Below the pieces are notes generated by a model, which was given only the letters and a program-made list of their open reading frames with translations, did not search any database and was not told the DNA's origin. Shown here piece by piece: positions 1-8,284 of a stretch of DNA of 61,147 nucleotides. Position numbers and translations under genes: made by a program. The stretch is from Lacinutrix mariniflava (lineage in GTDB: Bacteria; Bacteroidota; Bacteroidia; Flavobacteriales; Flavobacteriaceae), in NCBI RefSeq assembly GCF_001418015.1, contig NZ_LIQG01000031.1:1-61147 (forward strand). The letters are read 5' to 3'. Each line of letters opens with the position of its first letter. Position 1 is the stretch's first letter.

Positions 1-39
1 TTTTTTTATAATATGAAAAAAATCTAAATAGTCTTGCTT

Positions 40-588
40 ATGTTCTCATTCTTTAATTGCAATAAAAAATCAAAGAAAACGTCTAATGCAATAGTAGAAA
101 GTGAAACTTTACGTTTCTTTGGTGCGATTACATTATCAAATGCTCGTGATTACGAAGTAGATAATATTAAAATAAACGATAATATTGTTTCTATAGATAT
201 TAATTTTGAAGAGGATAAAATACATCCAAAAACGATAAAGAGTATTCGTAATATTTTAAATAATATTGAAGCAATAGAAAAGGCAATAAAAGAAGAAATA
301 CATGCCAAAGTTAACCAAGACGGAATGGTTAAAGAATATTTTGAATTTCATGCTGAAGAAATTGATGCTCAAGACTTAAAAATGTATTTAAAAGATACAG
401 ATCAAAATCTAACTACAGAATTACAGTTATTATCAAAACTAAAATTAAAGCGACTTGGCTTTTTTCCTGACGCGACAAATTTTTTTGCGATTTTCGACTA
501 TAGAGTTGTGAGTGAATTATCTGATGATATTTTAGTTGTTTGTCTAAACAATAAAGGTGAAATTATAAAATTCACAGTAGAGAGCTAA
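40..588 (+). CDS. hypothetical protein, DUF2004-like
   Basis: A soluble, acidic protein of about 182 residues with no signal peptide or membrane segment. A TTG at 34 is in frame, but the ATG at 40 is the more natural start. The middle third is helical and charged, and the last third (LGFFPDATNFFAIFDY and after) looks like a beta-rich domain. The overall pattern reminds me of DUF2004 proteins, whose function is unknown. It stands alone; the next genes are convergent. No partner or role can be read from context. Confidence 0.6.
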   Translation: MFSFFNCNKKSKKTSNAIVESETLRFFGAITLSNARDYEVDNIKINDNIVSIDINFEEDKIHPKTIKSIRNILNNIEAIEKAIKEEIHAKVNQDGMVKEYFEFHAEEIDAQDLKMYLKDTDQNLTTELQLLSKLKLKRLGFFPDATNFFAIFDYRVVSELSDDILVVCLNNKGEIIKFTVES

Positions 589-704
589 TACTAATCTTGG
601 GATTTAGTTTTTTGGTTATTTAGAATTTAAACCTCGTTTATAGACATTTTTCGCTATCTCTCGTCTGTAACGATTGACCATAAAAGAAGTAATTTAGCTA
701 AATT

Positions 705-1232
705 TTAGTCTGAGCAATTAGTGTTGTAAAACTTGATAATTTCCTCTGTATCTGAATAATTATAAACTTTACTTTTTATTTTTTTAGATAGAGTAGGACA
801 GTCTGAAAAGTATTTTGATAAACGTTTATGAAAAGGAGTAGTTAGACTGTTAGGTAAGTCTTTAAATGCTTTTTTGTCACCTTCTTTATAAATATAGTAA
901 AACGACAAATAACCTTGTCCTCCAGCAACATGCTTATGTATTCTATAATAGGAGGCTTTACCAGAAACTAATTCTCCTGATAAATAAGAACTTAAACCAT
1001 CTATATCTCTAACTTTATATTCTATTGTATTCTCGTTAACATTATCTATTAGTTTTTCTATTTTTTTATGCCATTTTCTATCTCCTGTATCTGCATCTTC
1101 AAAATAAACTTTAGCCTTATTAATGTATAATACCGAACCATATATTTCTGTACCATTTTTTAAAAACAAATAATCTTGAGAGAAACAAAAACTAGAAAAA
1201 GTGACACAAAAGATAAAAAGAATAAGTTTCAT
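705..1232 (-). CDS. secreted hypothetical protein, paralogue of its upstream neighbour
   Basis: Starts with a clear signal peptide (MKLILFIFCVTFSSFCFSQ), so the mature protein is probably periplasmic or secreted. It is 175 residues long. The C-terminal part (KRLSKYFSDCPTLSKKIKSK, ending in NTNC) matches the end of the gene just upstream at 1235-1858, with two cysteines in equivalent places that could form a disulfide. The two genes are 2 nt apart and must be co-transcribed. I do not recognise a family; duplication followed by divergence is the simplest reading. Confidence 0.6.
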   Translation of the reverse strand: MKLILFIFCVTFSSFCFSQDYLFLKNGTEIYGSVLYINKAKVYFEDADTGDRKWHKKIEKLIDNVNENTIEYKVRDIDGLSSYLSGELVSGKASYYRIHKHVAGGQGYLSFYYIYKEGDKKAFKDLPNSLTTPFHKRLSKYFSDCPTLSKKIKSKVYNYSDTEEIIKFYNTNCSD

Positions 1233-1234
1233 AA

Positions 1235-1858
1235 TTAATTACACTTATAGTTTACAAAGCCGTTAAACATATTATTTTTTATTAACCAATTTCCATTAGC
1301 ATCTTTCCAAGCGTAATCTAGGTTCCTTATGTTTTGTTTAATTTGATCAAAAATTTCTGGACAATTAGAAAAGTATTTTTTTATAATTTTATCTAAAGAT
1401 TTATAATCATCCTTTTTTTTAAGCGAATGGTGTGTTTTTTTCTTAACGATTTTCATATCATTCTTATTAAAAATATAAAAATAGTTACCTAAGGTTGACG
1501 AGTAGTTTGTTAAAATGTATTTATCGTTTTCAATAAAAATTTCATGGAGTCTTTTTTGCCCAATCTTTGTTATTGGAAGATTTTTAAAGGTTCTTCCGTC
1601 AAAATTAAGCAACTCTACTTTATGTTGTTTTATTTTTTTTACTTTATTAGAGGCATCAAAATAGATTAGTTTTTCTGATGTTAAAATTACATTGCCTTTA
1701 ATAATCATTCTAGAGGCTAAATCTAAATCTACAATATTATCTTTATTTTCATAAACATCTATTGTTTCTCCTTTATCGGTTGTAAATGAGCCAATTTTAT
1801 TTTGGGCGTTTATTGTAAAAATAAATAAAGAGGATATTAGCAAAAAAATGATTTTCAT
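1235..1858 (-). CDS. secreted hypothetical protein, first gene of a paralogous pair
   Basis: A 207-residue protein with a signal peptide ending near NAQ (about residue 19). The body is beta-rich (DKGETIDVYENKDN, IIKGNVILTSEKLIYF), and the tail KKYFSNCPEIFDQIKQNIR mirrors the tail of the next gene. The shared NCPE/DCPT motif and terminal cysteine suggest a conserved C-terminal helical module. Similar small exported proteins in flavobacteria often describe beta-propeller or stress-induced envelope proteins, but I see no diagnostic motif. Function unknown. Confidence 0.6.
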   Translation of the reverse strand: MKIIFLLISSLFIFTINAQNKIGSFTTDKGETIDVYENKDNIVDLDLASRMIIKGNVILTSEKLIYFDASNKVKKIKQHKVELLNFDGRTFKNLPITKIGQKRLHEIFIENDKYILTNYSSTLGNYFYIFNKNDMKIVKKKTHHSLKKKDDYKSLDKIIKKYFSNCPEIFDQIKQNIRNLDYAWKDANGNWLIKNNMFNGFVNYKCN

Positions 1859-2023
1859 GTTTTTTTTACTAAATATATATATATTTTTCGAATTACAGTT
1901 GTTTATTTCTAGACTATCTATTTCTGAATCTATTGATTTTTAGATATTAGAGAGTTGTAAGCTGTTTTTTAAGGGCAAAGGTTTAAGTGAAATTTATAAT
2001 GTAGTTATTTGTAATTTAAAAAA

Positions 2024-3103
2024 TTACAGCCACTTTTTTCTTTTAAAGTAATACAACATTCCTAAGAAAATAACAATCATTACAATCCATAATACTTGAT
2101 AACTGTATTTATAATGTAGTTCTGGAATGTTATCAAAATTCATCCCATAAATACCAGCAATAAAGGTGAGTGGTATAAAAATGGTAGCAATAATGGTTAA
2201 TACTTTCATGACTTCGTTCATGCGATTGCTAATGGTGGTCATGTACATATCCATTAATCCCCAAATCATTTCACGATAGATATCTATAGTATCAGACACT
2301 TGAATAATATGGTCGTAAACATCACCAAAATAGTGTAGTGTTTTTTCGTTTATAAGTTTACTATCACTTTTATCAATACGATTTATAATTTCTCGTAATG
2401 GAAAAATAGCACGTCTAACTTTTAAAACTTCACGCTTAAGACCTTGAATTTCTAAACTAATTTCATCTTTAGTTAACCCTTCGAATAAATTATCTTCAAG
2501 ATCTTCAATTTTATTACCCATAGTTTCAATAATCGCGTAATAATGATCGACTACAGAATCTATTAATGCATATAATAAGTAGTCTGAACCTAGACTTCTA
2601 ATTCTACCTTTTGCTTGTCGAATACGATCTCGAAGAGCGTCGAACACATCACCTTCGGCTTCTTGTAAAGAGAGTACATAATTTTCTCCTAAAATAAAAC
2701 TGACTTGCTCTGAGACTATTTTTTCATCAGCATCATAATACATCATTTTTAAAACAATAAAGATGTAATCTTCATATTCATCAATTTTAGGACGCTGGTT
2801 TGTACTTACAATATCTTCTAAAACTAAGGGATGTAAATTATAATGGGCTCCAAGTTTTTCAATTTCTGCTATTTGGTTTAGTCCATTTAGGTTTATCCAA
2901 GTAACAGTATTCGAAGCTTTAAACTGAAATGCTTCTTCTACTGTTTTTAACTCTTTCTCTACGAAAGAATCTGTATTATAATCAAACGACTCTATAAATA
3001 AATTGGAATGTTCTTTAGTTCCTGTATATATTAAAGTACCAGGAACTTGTCCTACTTGTTTTTTATAATGTTGCGTACGTTTTCTAGATTTTTTTTTAGT
3101 CAT
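2024..3103 (-). CDS. corA: CorA magnesium/cobalt transporter
   Basis: A 359-residue CorA-type divalent cation channel of the inner membrane. The signature GMN motif (IAGIYGMNFDNIPE, near residue 320) sits between the two C-terminal membrane helices, and a long cytoplasmic alpha/beta and coiled region precedes it (EDLEDNLFEGLTKDEI). The Lys/Arg-rich ends (MTKKKSRKRTQ and YFKRKKWL) fit cytoplasmic termini. Family knowledge: a pentamer gated by Mg2+ in its cytoplasmic funnel. It follows the short MscS gene by 9 nt and is the last gene of the leftward run. Confidence 0.93.
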   Translation of the reverse strand: MTKKKSRKRTQHYKKQVGQVPGTLIYTGTKEHSNLFIESFDYNTDSFVEKELKTVEEAFQFKASNTVTWINLNGLNQIAEIEKLGAHYNLHPLVLEDIVSTNQRPKIDEYEDYIFIVLKMMYYDADEKIVSEQVSFILGENYVLSLQEAEGDVFDALRDRIRQAKGRIRSLGSDYLLYALIDSVVDHYYAIIETMGNKIEDLEDNLFEGLTKDEISLEIQGLKREVLKVRRAIFPLREIINRIDKSDSKLINEKTLHYFGDVYDHIIQVSDTIDIYREMIWGLMDMYMTTISNRMNEVMKVLTIIATIFIPLTFIAGIYGMNFDNIPELHYKYSYQVLWIVMIVIFLGMLYYFKRKKWL

Positions 3104-3112
3104 AACATGTAA

Positions 3113-3643
3113 TTAGTGGAAATCTCCGAAATCTTCAATAGCGTCTTTTTGTACTAAAGTTACAGCTTTTTGAAGAATTAAATTATTTGGGTAAGTTACC
3201 AAATCTCCTGAATCTATCCTTAGATGTAATTGGAAGGCTCTAATATCTTCTATTACGGCTTCTATAGGATAATCTTTATCATGAATTTTTATTTTATCTC
3301 CTACTTTGTATGGAAATGAAAAGAACATAATCACACCAGAAGTTACATTACTTAATATGGACCAGATGGCAAATAAACCAACGCCTAAAACGGCAAAAAC
3401 AGAAGAGAATACTAGTGAGATGTCGTCGGTTTGCACACCAAAAACATAAGCTTCTACAAATAAAAAGATAATTAATAAAGTGAAAGTGAAATATCTTGAA
3501 ATTAAACGGATGCGTGCTTCGTTAATAGCGCTTTTAATGCCAATTTTTCTAATTGTAATCTTACCAATTACTCTAATAAAGAAAAATACAGCTAACACAA
3601 TTACTGTGTTAATAAGCTCGGGTTCTAGTTTTTGTAAAAACAT
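3113..3643 (-). CDS. short MscS-family mechanosensitive channel
   Basis: A 176-residue protein with three hydrophobic helices followed by an MscS beta domain (FSFPYKVGDKIKI, then YPIEAVIEDI). The third helix is Gly/Ala-rich (SSVFAVLGVGLFAIWSILSN) like the MscS pore helix. It lacks the large C-terminal vestibule domain of E. coli MscS and ends soon after the beta domain (about 176 versus 286 residues), so it is a minimal channel. Pairing with CorA suggests a role in osmotic and ion balance. Confidence 0.82.
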   Translation of the reverse strand: MFLQKLEPELINTVIVLAVFFFIRVIGKITIRKIGIKSAINEARIRLISRYFTFTLLIIFLFVEAYVFGVQTDDISLVFSSVFAVLGVGLFAIWSILSNVTSGVIMFFSFPYKVGDKIKIHDKDYPIEAVIEDIRAFQLHLRIDSGDLVTYPNNLILQKAVTLVQKDAIEDFGDFH

Positions 3644-3675
3644 TTAATAAGTATTATATAAAAATTGGTAATGCT

Positions 3676-4590
3676 TTATTGTAATAAAAGAGTCTCTCTT
3701 AACACTTCGTCTTTCTTACTTTTTTTACTCCAATAAGCAGATTTGATTGTTTTTAATCTTGTTGCTTTAGTAATATCTCCATTGATGTTTTCTTCCCAAT
3801 TCAAAATTTCATAAGGAAATTCTGGATTAAAATTAATAGTAAGTTTACGCTTTAAACTAGGATAATTAAGCGTGTAGCTTCCTGTGTCTAAAGTTGCTGA
3901 AACCTCGTATGCTTTTAAAGGGTCGTGTTTTAAACGAATAAACTCTAAAGATGGAATAATATTAATTTTGCCTGTAGGAAGGCTTTTAGGGTCAATACGT
4001 AATTGTGTCCACAACTCATTCTCTAAAATGTTTTTATCAAGTTTGAAATTATTATCTGCCTGATTTTCAAAATAGGAGTGAGAGTCTATTTCAAACTGTT
4101 CACGGTTATTTAATTGTGTATAAACATGTCCACACCATTCTTGAATAGAACAACTTACTTTTATTGCATGTTGGTTATTTGCAATTGGATAAAAAGTACT
4201 TTGCATAATAGAATAAGGATAAATACCAGTGGTAAAATTCTTGGTTCTATTTAGCTTTAAAACATTAATATTGGTAGGGTTATTATTGTCTGCTTTTACT
4301 TGTTTGTTTTCTAAAAAAGGTTCTGTTACATAAATTAAAACAGCAGTTCCGTTCCTTGTTTCTCCGTAACGTGATTGTTCTAAATTATAAGATGAAATTT
4401 CTGCTTCACCAGCATACCAATAATCATTAAATTTTTTATTAGGCTGAAAGGCTTGAGTTGTGGAAGCTGTTTTGTTTTCAGTTTTAACAGATGAAATTGC
4501 AATATTTTTCGAGTCTTTATTGGAACACGAAGTAAGAATAGAAAAGAAACTAATAATTAAGCAAGCAAGGAGTTTATCTTTTGTTTTCAT
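3676..4590 (-). CDS. predicted lipoprotein next to maf
   Basis: A 304-residue protein with a lipoprotein signal peptide and lipobox (SILTSCS, Cys about residue 22), so probably anchored in the envelope. Residues from about 50 on form one beta-rich domain containing WYAGEAEISSY, GTAVLIYVTEPF and SIQEWCGHVYTQLN, followed by a charged tail. Orthologues in flavobacteria usually sit beside maf and are sometimes mislabelled as Maf by neighbourhood; nothing in this sequence resembles Maf. Function unknown. Confidence 0.7.
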   Translation of the reverse strand: MKTKDKLLACLIISFFSILTSCSNKDSKNIAISSVKTENKTASTTQAFQPNKKFNDYWYAGEAEISSYNLEQSRYGETRNGTAVLIYVTEPFLENKQVKADNNNPTNINVLKLNRTKNFTTGIYPYSIMQSTFYPIANNQHAIKVSCSIQEWCGHVYTQLNNREQFEIDSHSYFENQADNNFKLDKNILENELWTQLRIDPKSLPTGKINIIPSLEFIRLKHDPLKAYEVSATLDTGSYTLNYPSLKRKLTINFNPEFPYEILNWEENINGDITKATRLKTIKSAYWSKKSKKDEVLRETLLLQ

Positions 4591-4615
4591 AAGATTTTAT
4601 TACAAAATTACAATT

Positions 4616-5209
4616 CTAATAATCGTCGGCAATAATATTTAACGTTTCGTAAAGTAAGTGTGTTGGTAATCCCATAACATTAAAATAGGAACCTTCAATA
4701 CTAATAACTCCTATTTGACCAATCCATTCTTGAATACCATATGCACCAGCTTTATCTAAAGGTGAGCAGGTTTTAATGTAATGCCAAAGTTCATCGTCTG
4801 TAAATGCTTTAAAAGTAACTTTTGTAACCGCATTTACTGTTCTTTGAAATGCTTTTGTACGTACACAAATAGATGTAATCACTTCGTGGGTATCGTCGCT
4901 TAAAGATTTTAACATGGCAAATGCTTCATCGTTATTTCTAGGTTTGCCTAAGGCATTACTTTTATGCCATACAATAGTATCACTTGTTACAAGAATATCT
5001 TCTTCTTTTAATTCCTCGACAAACGGTAAAGATTTTAGTTGCGCTAAGTAGTCGCTAATTTCAAAATGCAACAGTTTAGGCGGATATATTTCTTCAATAT
5101 CTTTCAATCTTATCTCAAAATCTAAACCTAGATTCCTGAAAAATTCCTGACGTCTAGGCGATCCTGAAGCTAGAATGATATGTCGGTTCTTAAGTTTTTC
5201 GTTTAACAT
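4616..5209 (-). CDS. maf: Maf-family nucleoside triphosphate pyrophosphatase
   Basis: Hydrolyses non-canonical or pyrimidine nucleoside triphosphates to monophosphates. The N-terminal Maf signature is present (LASGSPRRQEFFRNLGLDFE, residues about 13-32), as are the SDTIVW motif with the catalytic Asp and the DKAGAYGIQ motif. At 197 residues it is of normal family length. The start codon lies 2 nt from the end of the UbiA-family gene, and the lipoprotein gene follows, so it is part of the same leftward operon. Confidence 0.93.
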   Translation of the reverse strand: MLNEKLKNRHIILASGSPRRQEFFRNLGLDFEIRLKDIEEIYPPKLLHFEISDYLAQLKSLPFVEELKEEDILVTSDTIVWHKSNALGKPRNNDEAFAMLKSLSDDTHEVITSICVRTKAFQRTVNAVTKVTFKAFTDDELWHYIKTCSPLDKAGAYGIQEWIGQIGVISIEGSYFNVMGLPTHLLYETLNIIADDY

Positions 5210-5211
5210 AA

Positions 5212-6120
5212 TTAAAAAATTAATCGATATAACAACATCGAGAGCATGCCGAAAATCATTACTATTTTAAGCATAAAACTAATGTGTTTAAATTGTGCAT
5301 TACTCTCTGCAGTAAACATTTTAATAGCAATATATATTAATGGTCCAACAACAGCAATTAAATAATAAGCTATAGCTTCAACATGCATGTATAAAAATGT
5401 TGTAACATAGTACACAATTATTATAATGGTGATTAAAGTTAAAGCCATTGTTACTTTAGAAGTTCTTGCTTTTCCAAATAAAATGGGTAAGGTTTGCATG
5501 CCTACCTTATGGTCTCCATCTACATCTTGAATATCTTTTACTATTTCTCTGATAAAGTTGATTAGAAAGGCGAAAATGGCATAATCTGTTAATACCTCTA
5601 GCATTGTAGATTGTACAGTTTCGTTTTGAATAGTTATAGCTGGAATAAGTTCGAAAATTCCAACAATTAATAAACTGAGTGCTACAAGTATTGAAACTAC
5701 AATATTACCAGCAACGGCAATTTGTTTTAAATATGAAGCATAGACATATAATGATGCAGCAATAATTACAAATAGACCAAAAAACGGTGGTCTGCCTACT
5801 TTGTGTGATAAATAAAAACCTAGGCAAACACCAATAAAAGTGAATAGGATATATAATTTATTTGCAATGCTTTCAGATATTTTTGTGCCAATCGTTACTT
5901 TGTTTGGTTTATTTATCGCGTCGGTTTCAATATCATATATGTCATTAATTATATAACCACCTGCAGCAATAGAGAGTGTTGCAAGTATTAATAAAAAGAA
6001 ATTTAAAGGATTTAGAGTCGTGTCAATTGTAAAAGCAGGAAACAAGGCATATTTAACTAATAGTTGCACAACAGCAATCATTAATAAGTTTTTCCAGCGG
6101 ATGAGATTTAGTAAATTCAA
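5212..6120 (-). CDS. UbiA-family prenyltransferase (geranylgeranylglycerol-phosphate synthase-like)
   Basis: An integral membrane prenyltransferase with about nine hydrophobic segments in 302 residues. Both Asp-rich motifs that bind Mg2+-prenyl diphosphate are visible: NDIYDIETDAINKP near residue 59 and DIQDVDGDHKVG near residue 196. Flavobacterial orthologues are annotated as geranylgeranylglycerol-phosphate geranylgeranyltransferase-like, but the aromatic or glycerol acceptor cannot be told from sequence alone. It sits 3 nt downstream of a small membrane protein gene and 2 nt upstream of maf. Confidence 0.85.
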   Translation of the reverse strand: MNLLNLIRWKNLLMIAVVQLLVKYALFPAFTIDTTLNPLNFFLLILATLSIAAGGYIINDIYDIETDAINKPNKVTIGTKISESIANKLYILFTFIGVCLGFYLSHKVGRPPFFGLFVIIAASLYVYASYLKQIAVAGNIVVSILVALSLLIVGIFELIPAITIQNETVQSTMLEVLTDYAIFAFLINFIREIVKDIQDVDGDHKVGMQTLPILFGKARTSKVTMALTLITIIIIVYYVTTFLYMHVEAIAYYLIAVVGPLIYIAIKMFTAESNAQFKHISFMLKIVMIFGMLSMLLYRLIF

Positions 6121-6123
6121 AGT

Positions 6124-6444
6124 TTATCTATATTTTGTTAACACACCTTCAATTAAACCTATAATTGCAACAATTATAGGAATTACTATTAAAATTGAAA
6201 GTAATAATGTTAGTCTATTTTTTCGTCTGCTTTTTGAACGAATATTGTTTTTAATGTGCTCTCTTTCAGCTTCAGTTAATTTACAATTTGTAAACTCTAA
6301 TTTGTAATCTTTAAGACTAGAACTATTTAGTTGATCTTTAGCTTTAGAAAACACTTTATTTGGTTTTCTATTAAAAACCGATTTATTATTCCCGGCTCCA
6401 ATGTAGCTAAATCCTGTTTTATGTCTTCTTTTAGGTCTACTCAA
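6124..6444 (-). CDS. small membrane protein, basic N-terminus
   Basis: A 106-residue protein with a strongly basic N-terminal half (MSRPKRRHKTGF, NRKPNKVFSKAKDQ) and one C-terminal membrane helix (LTLLLSILIVIPIIVAIIGL). It is probably a cytoplasmic-facing, single-pass inner membrane protein. It lies between kdsC and the UbiA gene with gaps of 8 and 3 nt, so it is co-transcribed with them. No family recognised. Confidence 0.65.
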   Translation of the reverse strand: MSRPKRRHKTGFSYIGAGNNKSVFNRKPNKVFSKAKDQLNSSSLKDYKLEFTNCKLTEAEREHIKNNIRSKSRRKNRLTLLLSILIVIPIIVAIIGLIEGVLTKYR

Positions 6445-6452
6445 AATGAATA

Positions 6453-6983
6453 CTAGATAGAAGCATCAAAATAGGAATTCCAATCGTTTTTAACTTTTAA
6501 AACTTGTTCAATAACATCGCGAACAGAACCTTTTCCACCTTTTTTATGCGAAATGTATTTTGATATTTGTTTCACTTCTTGTACCGCATCTTGTGGACAA
6601 GTAGGTAGTCCTACTAATTTCATGACAGGAATATCCGGAATATCGTCTCCCATATATAAAACGTTTTTGGGGTCTATGTTTTTGTCTAAAATGTACTTAT
6701 TATAGTGTTCTATCTTATTGTGTGCACCTAAAAATACATCTGAAATACCTAAGTTTTCTAAACGCGTTTTAACACCTTCGTTAGTGCCGCCTGAAATAAT
6801 ACAAACGTTATATCCTTTGTTTAAAGCCTGTTTAAGTGCGTAACCATCTTTTACGTTCATGGTTCTTAACATGTCTCCAGTTGCTGTTATTGTTAGAGAA
6901 CCATCTGTTAATACGCCATCAACATCAAATATAAAGGTGTTAATATTTGCTAAATACTCTTTGTAACTTTTATCGTCTGCCAT
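6453..6983 (-). CDS. kdsC: 3-deoxy-D-manno-octulosonate 8-phosphate phosphatase (KdsC)
   Basis: A HAD-superfamily phosphatase of 176 residues, the normal size for KdsC, which has no cap domain. Motif I with the nucleophilic Asp is FDVDGVLTDG (about residues 18-27), motif II is CIISGGT, and motif IV is MGDDIPDIPVM. The product removes the phosphate from Kdo-8-phosphate in lipopolysaccharide core synthesis. Its first 14 nt overlap the end of the upstream DUF2520 gene, which implies translational coupling. Confidence 0.9.
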   Translation of the reverse strand: MADDKSYKEYLANINTFIFDVDGVLTDGSLTITATGDMLRTMNVKDGYALKQALNKGYNVCIISGGTNEGVKTRLENLGISDVFLGAHNKIEHYNKYILDKNIDPKNVLYMGDDIPDIPVMKLVGLPTCPQDAVQEVKQISKYISHKKGGKGSVRDVIEQVLKVKNDWNSYFDASI

Positions 6984-7731
6984 GTGTCTTTTTTATAGAT
7001 TTTGTTAACAACTCGTAAACCGCTTTATGCTGGTCGCTTTCCAGTTGTTTTAAATGTCTTTTTATTGTTTTTTTATCGTCTCGCAGTGCTGGTCCAGTTT
7101 GTGCGAGGTAAGGAGAAAGAGATTCTATTTTATTAGCAGTCTCTTTTATTAAGGGTTTTAAAATGTCGAATTCTGCACCATTTTGTTCTGTAATTTCATG
7201 TGCCATTCTATATAATTGATTCGTGAAATTATTTACAAACACAGCAGCTAAGTGTAAAGCTTGACGTTGGTCGCTATTTACTTTATGGCTTTTACTGCCG
7301 ATAGCGTTTGCTAATTTTTTAAGAATTGGTAAATCTACCTTTTTTAAGGCTTCAATACATATAGGAACATCTGTAAAATCGAGATCTGCAGCTTTAGAAA
7401 ACGTTTGTAGCGGGTAAAAAACACCTCGCTTTTGTTTCATATCTACGGCATACAAACTCGTACTGCCAGAAGTATGCACAACCAATCTGTTTTCAAAAGG
7501 CAGTTGCTTCGATAGATCTTCTATGGCGTCATCGCTAACGGCTAGAATATAAATATCGGCTTCAACTAACGCTGTTAAATCATCGGTTACCTTAACCTTG
7601 TTTTTATATTTGTCAATCGTCTTTAAACTACGATTATACCATTGTTTTATTTCAACTTCTTCCGAAGCATAAAAAGCTTTAAATAGGTGAGTGGCTACAT
7701 TTCCTGCGCCTAAGAGTACAACTGAAATCAT
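6970..7731 (-). CDS. Rossmann-fold oxidoreductase with DUF2520 domain
   Basis: An NAD(P)-binding Rossmann domain opens the protein (MISVVLLGAGNVATHLFKAF, glycine motif GAGNVA), followed by a helical DUF2520 domain from about residue 125 (HLAAVFVNNFTNQLY). This layout resembles ProC- and ketopantoate-reductase-like proteins, but the substrate is unknown. An upstream in-frame ATG at 7752 would add seven residues; the ATG at 7731 leads straight into the Rossmann strand and is preferred. It is the first gene of the leftward operon and diverges from the globin gene. Confidence 0.8.
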   Translation of the reverse strand: MISVVLLGAGNVATHLFKAFYASEEVEIKQWYNRSLKTIDKYKNKVKVTDDLTALVEADIYILAVSDDAIEDLSKQLPFENRLVVHTSGSTSLYAVDMKQKRGVFYPLQTFSKAADLDFTDVPICIEALKKVDLPILKKLANAIGSKSHKVNSDQRQALHLAAVFVNNFTNQLYRMAHEITEQNGAEFDILKPLIKETANKIESLSPYLAQTGPALRDDKKTIKRHLKQLESDQHKAVYELLTKSIKKTHGRR

Positions 7732-7791
7732 TTGGCTAAAATAAGTAACCAAATGCTTAAAAAAAAGATGATAATAGTATCTTTGTAAACA

Positions 7792-8196
7792 ATGGAGAAA
7801 AAAGATATAAATACACGGAAAGATTTAGCTTTATTGGTCGATTCATTTTATATAAAAGTGAGAAATGATGAGACTTTAGGTCCTATTTTTAATAATGCAA
7901 TTACAGATTGGGATAAACATCTAAATCATTTAACTACTTTTTGGGAATCAAGTTTGTTTTTTTCTAGAAAATTAGATGAGAAATATATAGGTAATCCATT
8001 AGAGGTGCATGCAAAAGTAGATGAAGAAAATAACAACACTATTACAGAGCTTCATTTTGGCATTTGGTTGAATTATTGGGCACAAACTTTAGACGAATTG
8101 TTTGAAGGCGAAGTAGCAGATAATGCAAAACGTCGAGCACGCAAAATGGGTTCTTTTTTGTACTTAAAAATATTTGAAGCGCGCTCAAAAAAATAA
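7792..8196 (+). CDS. group III truncated haemoglobin
   Basis: A 134-residue 2/2 globin of the group III (Ctb-like) type. It shows FYIKVRNDETLGPIFN near the N-terminus (B helix), and the ELHFGIWLNYWAQTLDELF segment that carries the candidate proximal His of the F helix at about residue 84. Group III globins bind O2 or NO and usually serve in low-oxygen or nitrosative stress, which fits a genome with a cbb3 oxidase. A TATCTTTG box at 7778-7785 lies only 6 nt before the ATG, so the transcript may have almost no leader. No FNR-like palindrome is seen here. Confidence 0.85.
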   Translation: MEKKDINTRKDLALLVDSFYIKVRNDETLGPIFNNAITDWDKHLNHLTTFWESSLFFSRKLDEKYIGNPLEVHAKVDEENNNTITELHFGIWLNYWAQTLDELFEGEVADNAKRRARKMGSFLYLKIFEARSKK

Positions 8197-8253
8197 ACAT
8201 AATTTTAACAGTAATTCCTCATTTTTCAGATAACAAAAACAAACAAAAAGGAT

Positions 8254-8261
8254 TATATTTG
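8254..8261 (+). promoter_or_regulatory. candidate -7 box of the ccs gene
   Basis: TATATTTG matches the Bacteroidota -7 consensus TAnnTTTG and lies 23 nt upstream of the ATG. I see no good TTTG box at the usual 19-21 nt spacing upstream, so the call rests on one element only. Confidence 0.4.
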
Positions 8262-8284
8262 CACGAGCTAAACAGAGCCTTGAT

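Noticed and set aside
3676-4590. Second Maf protein
   Set aside because: It has a lipoprotein signal and none of the Maf motifs; only its neighbour at 4616-5209 is Maf.
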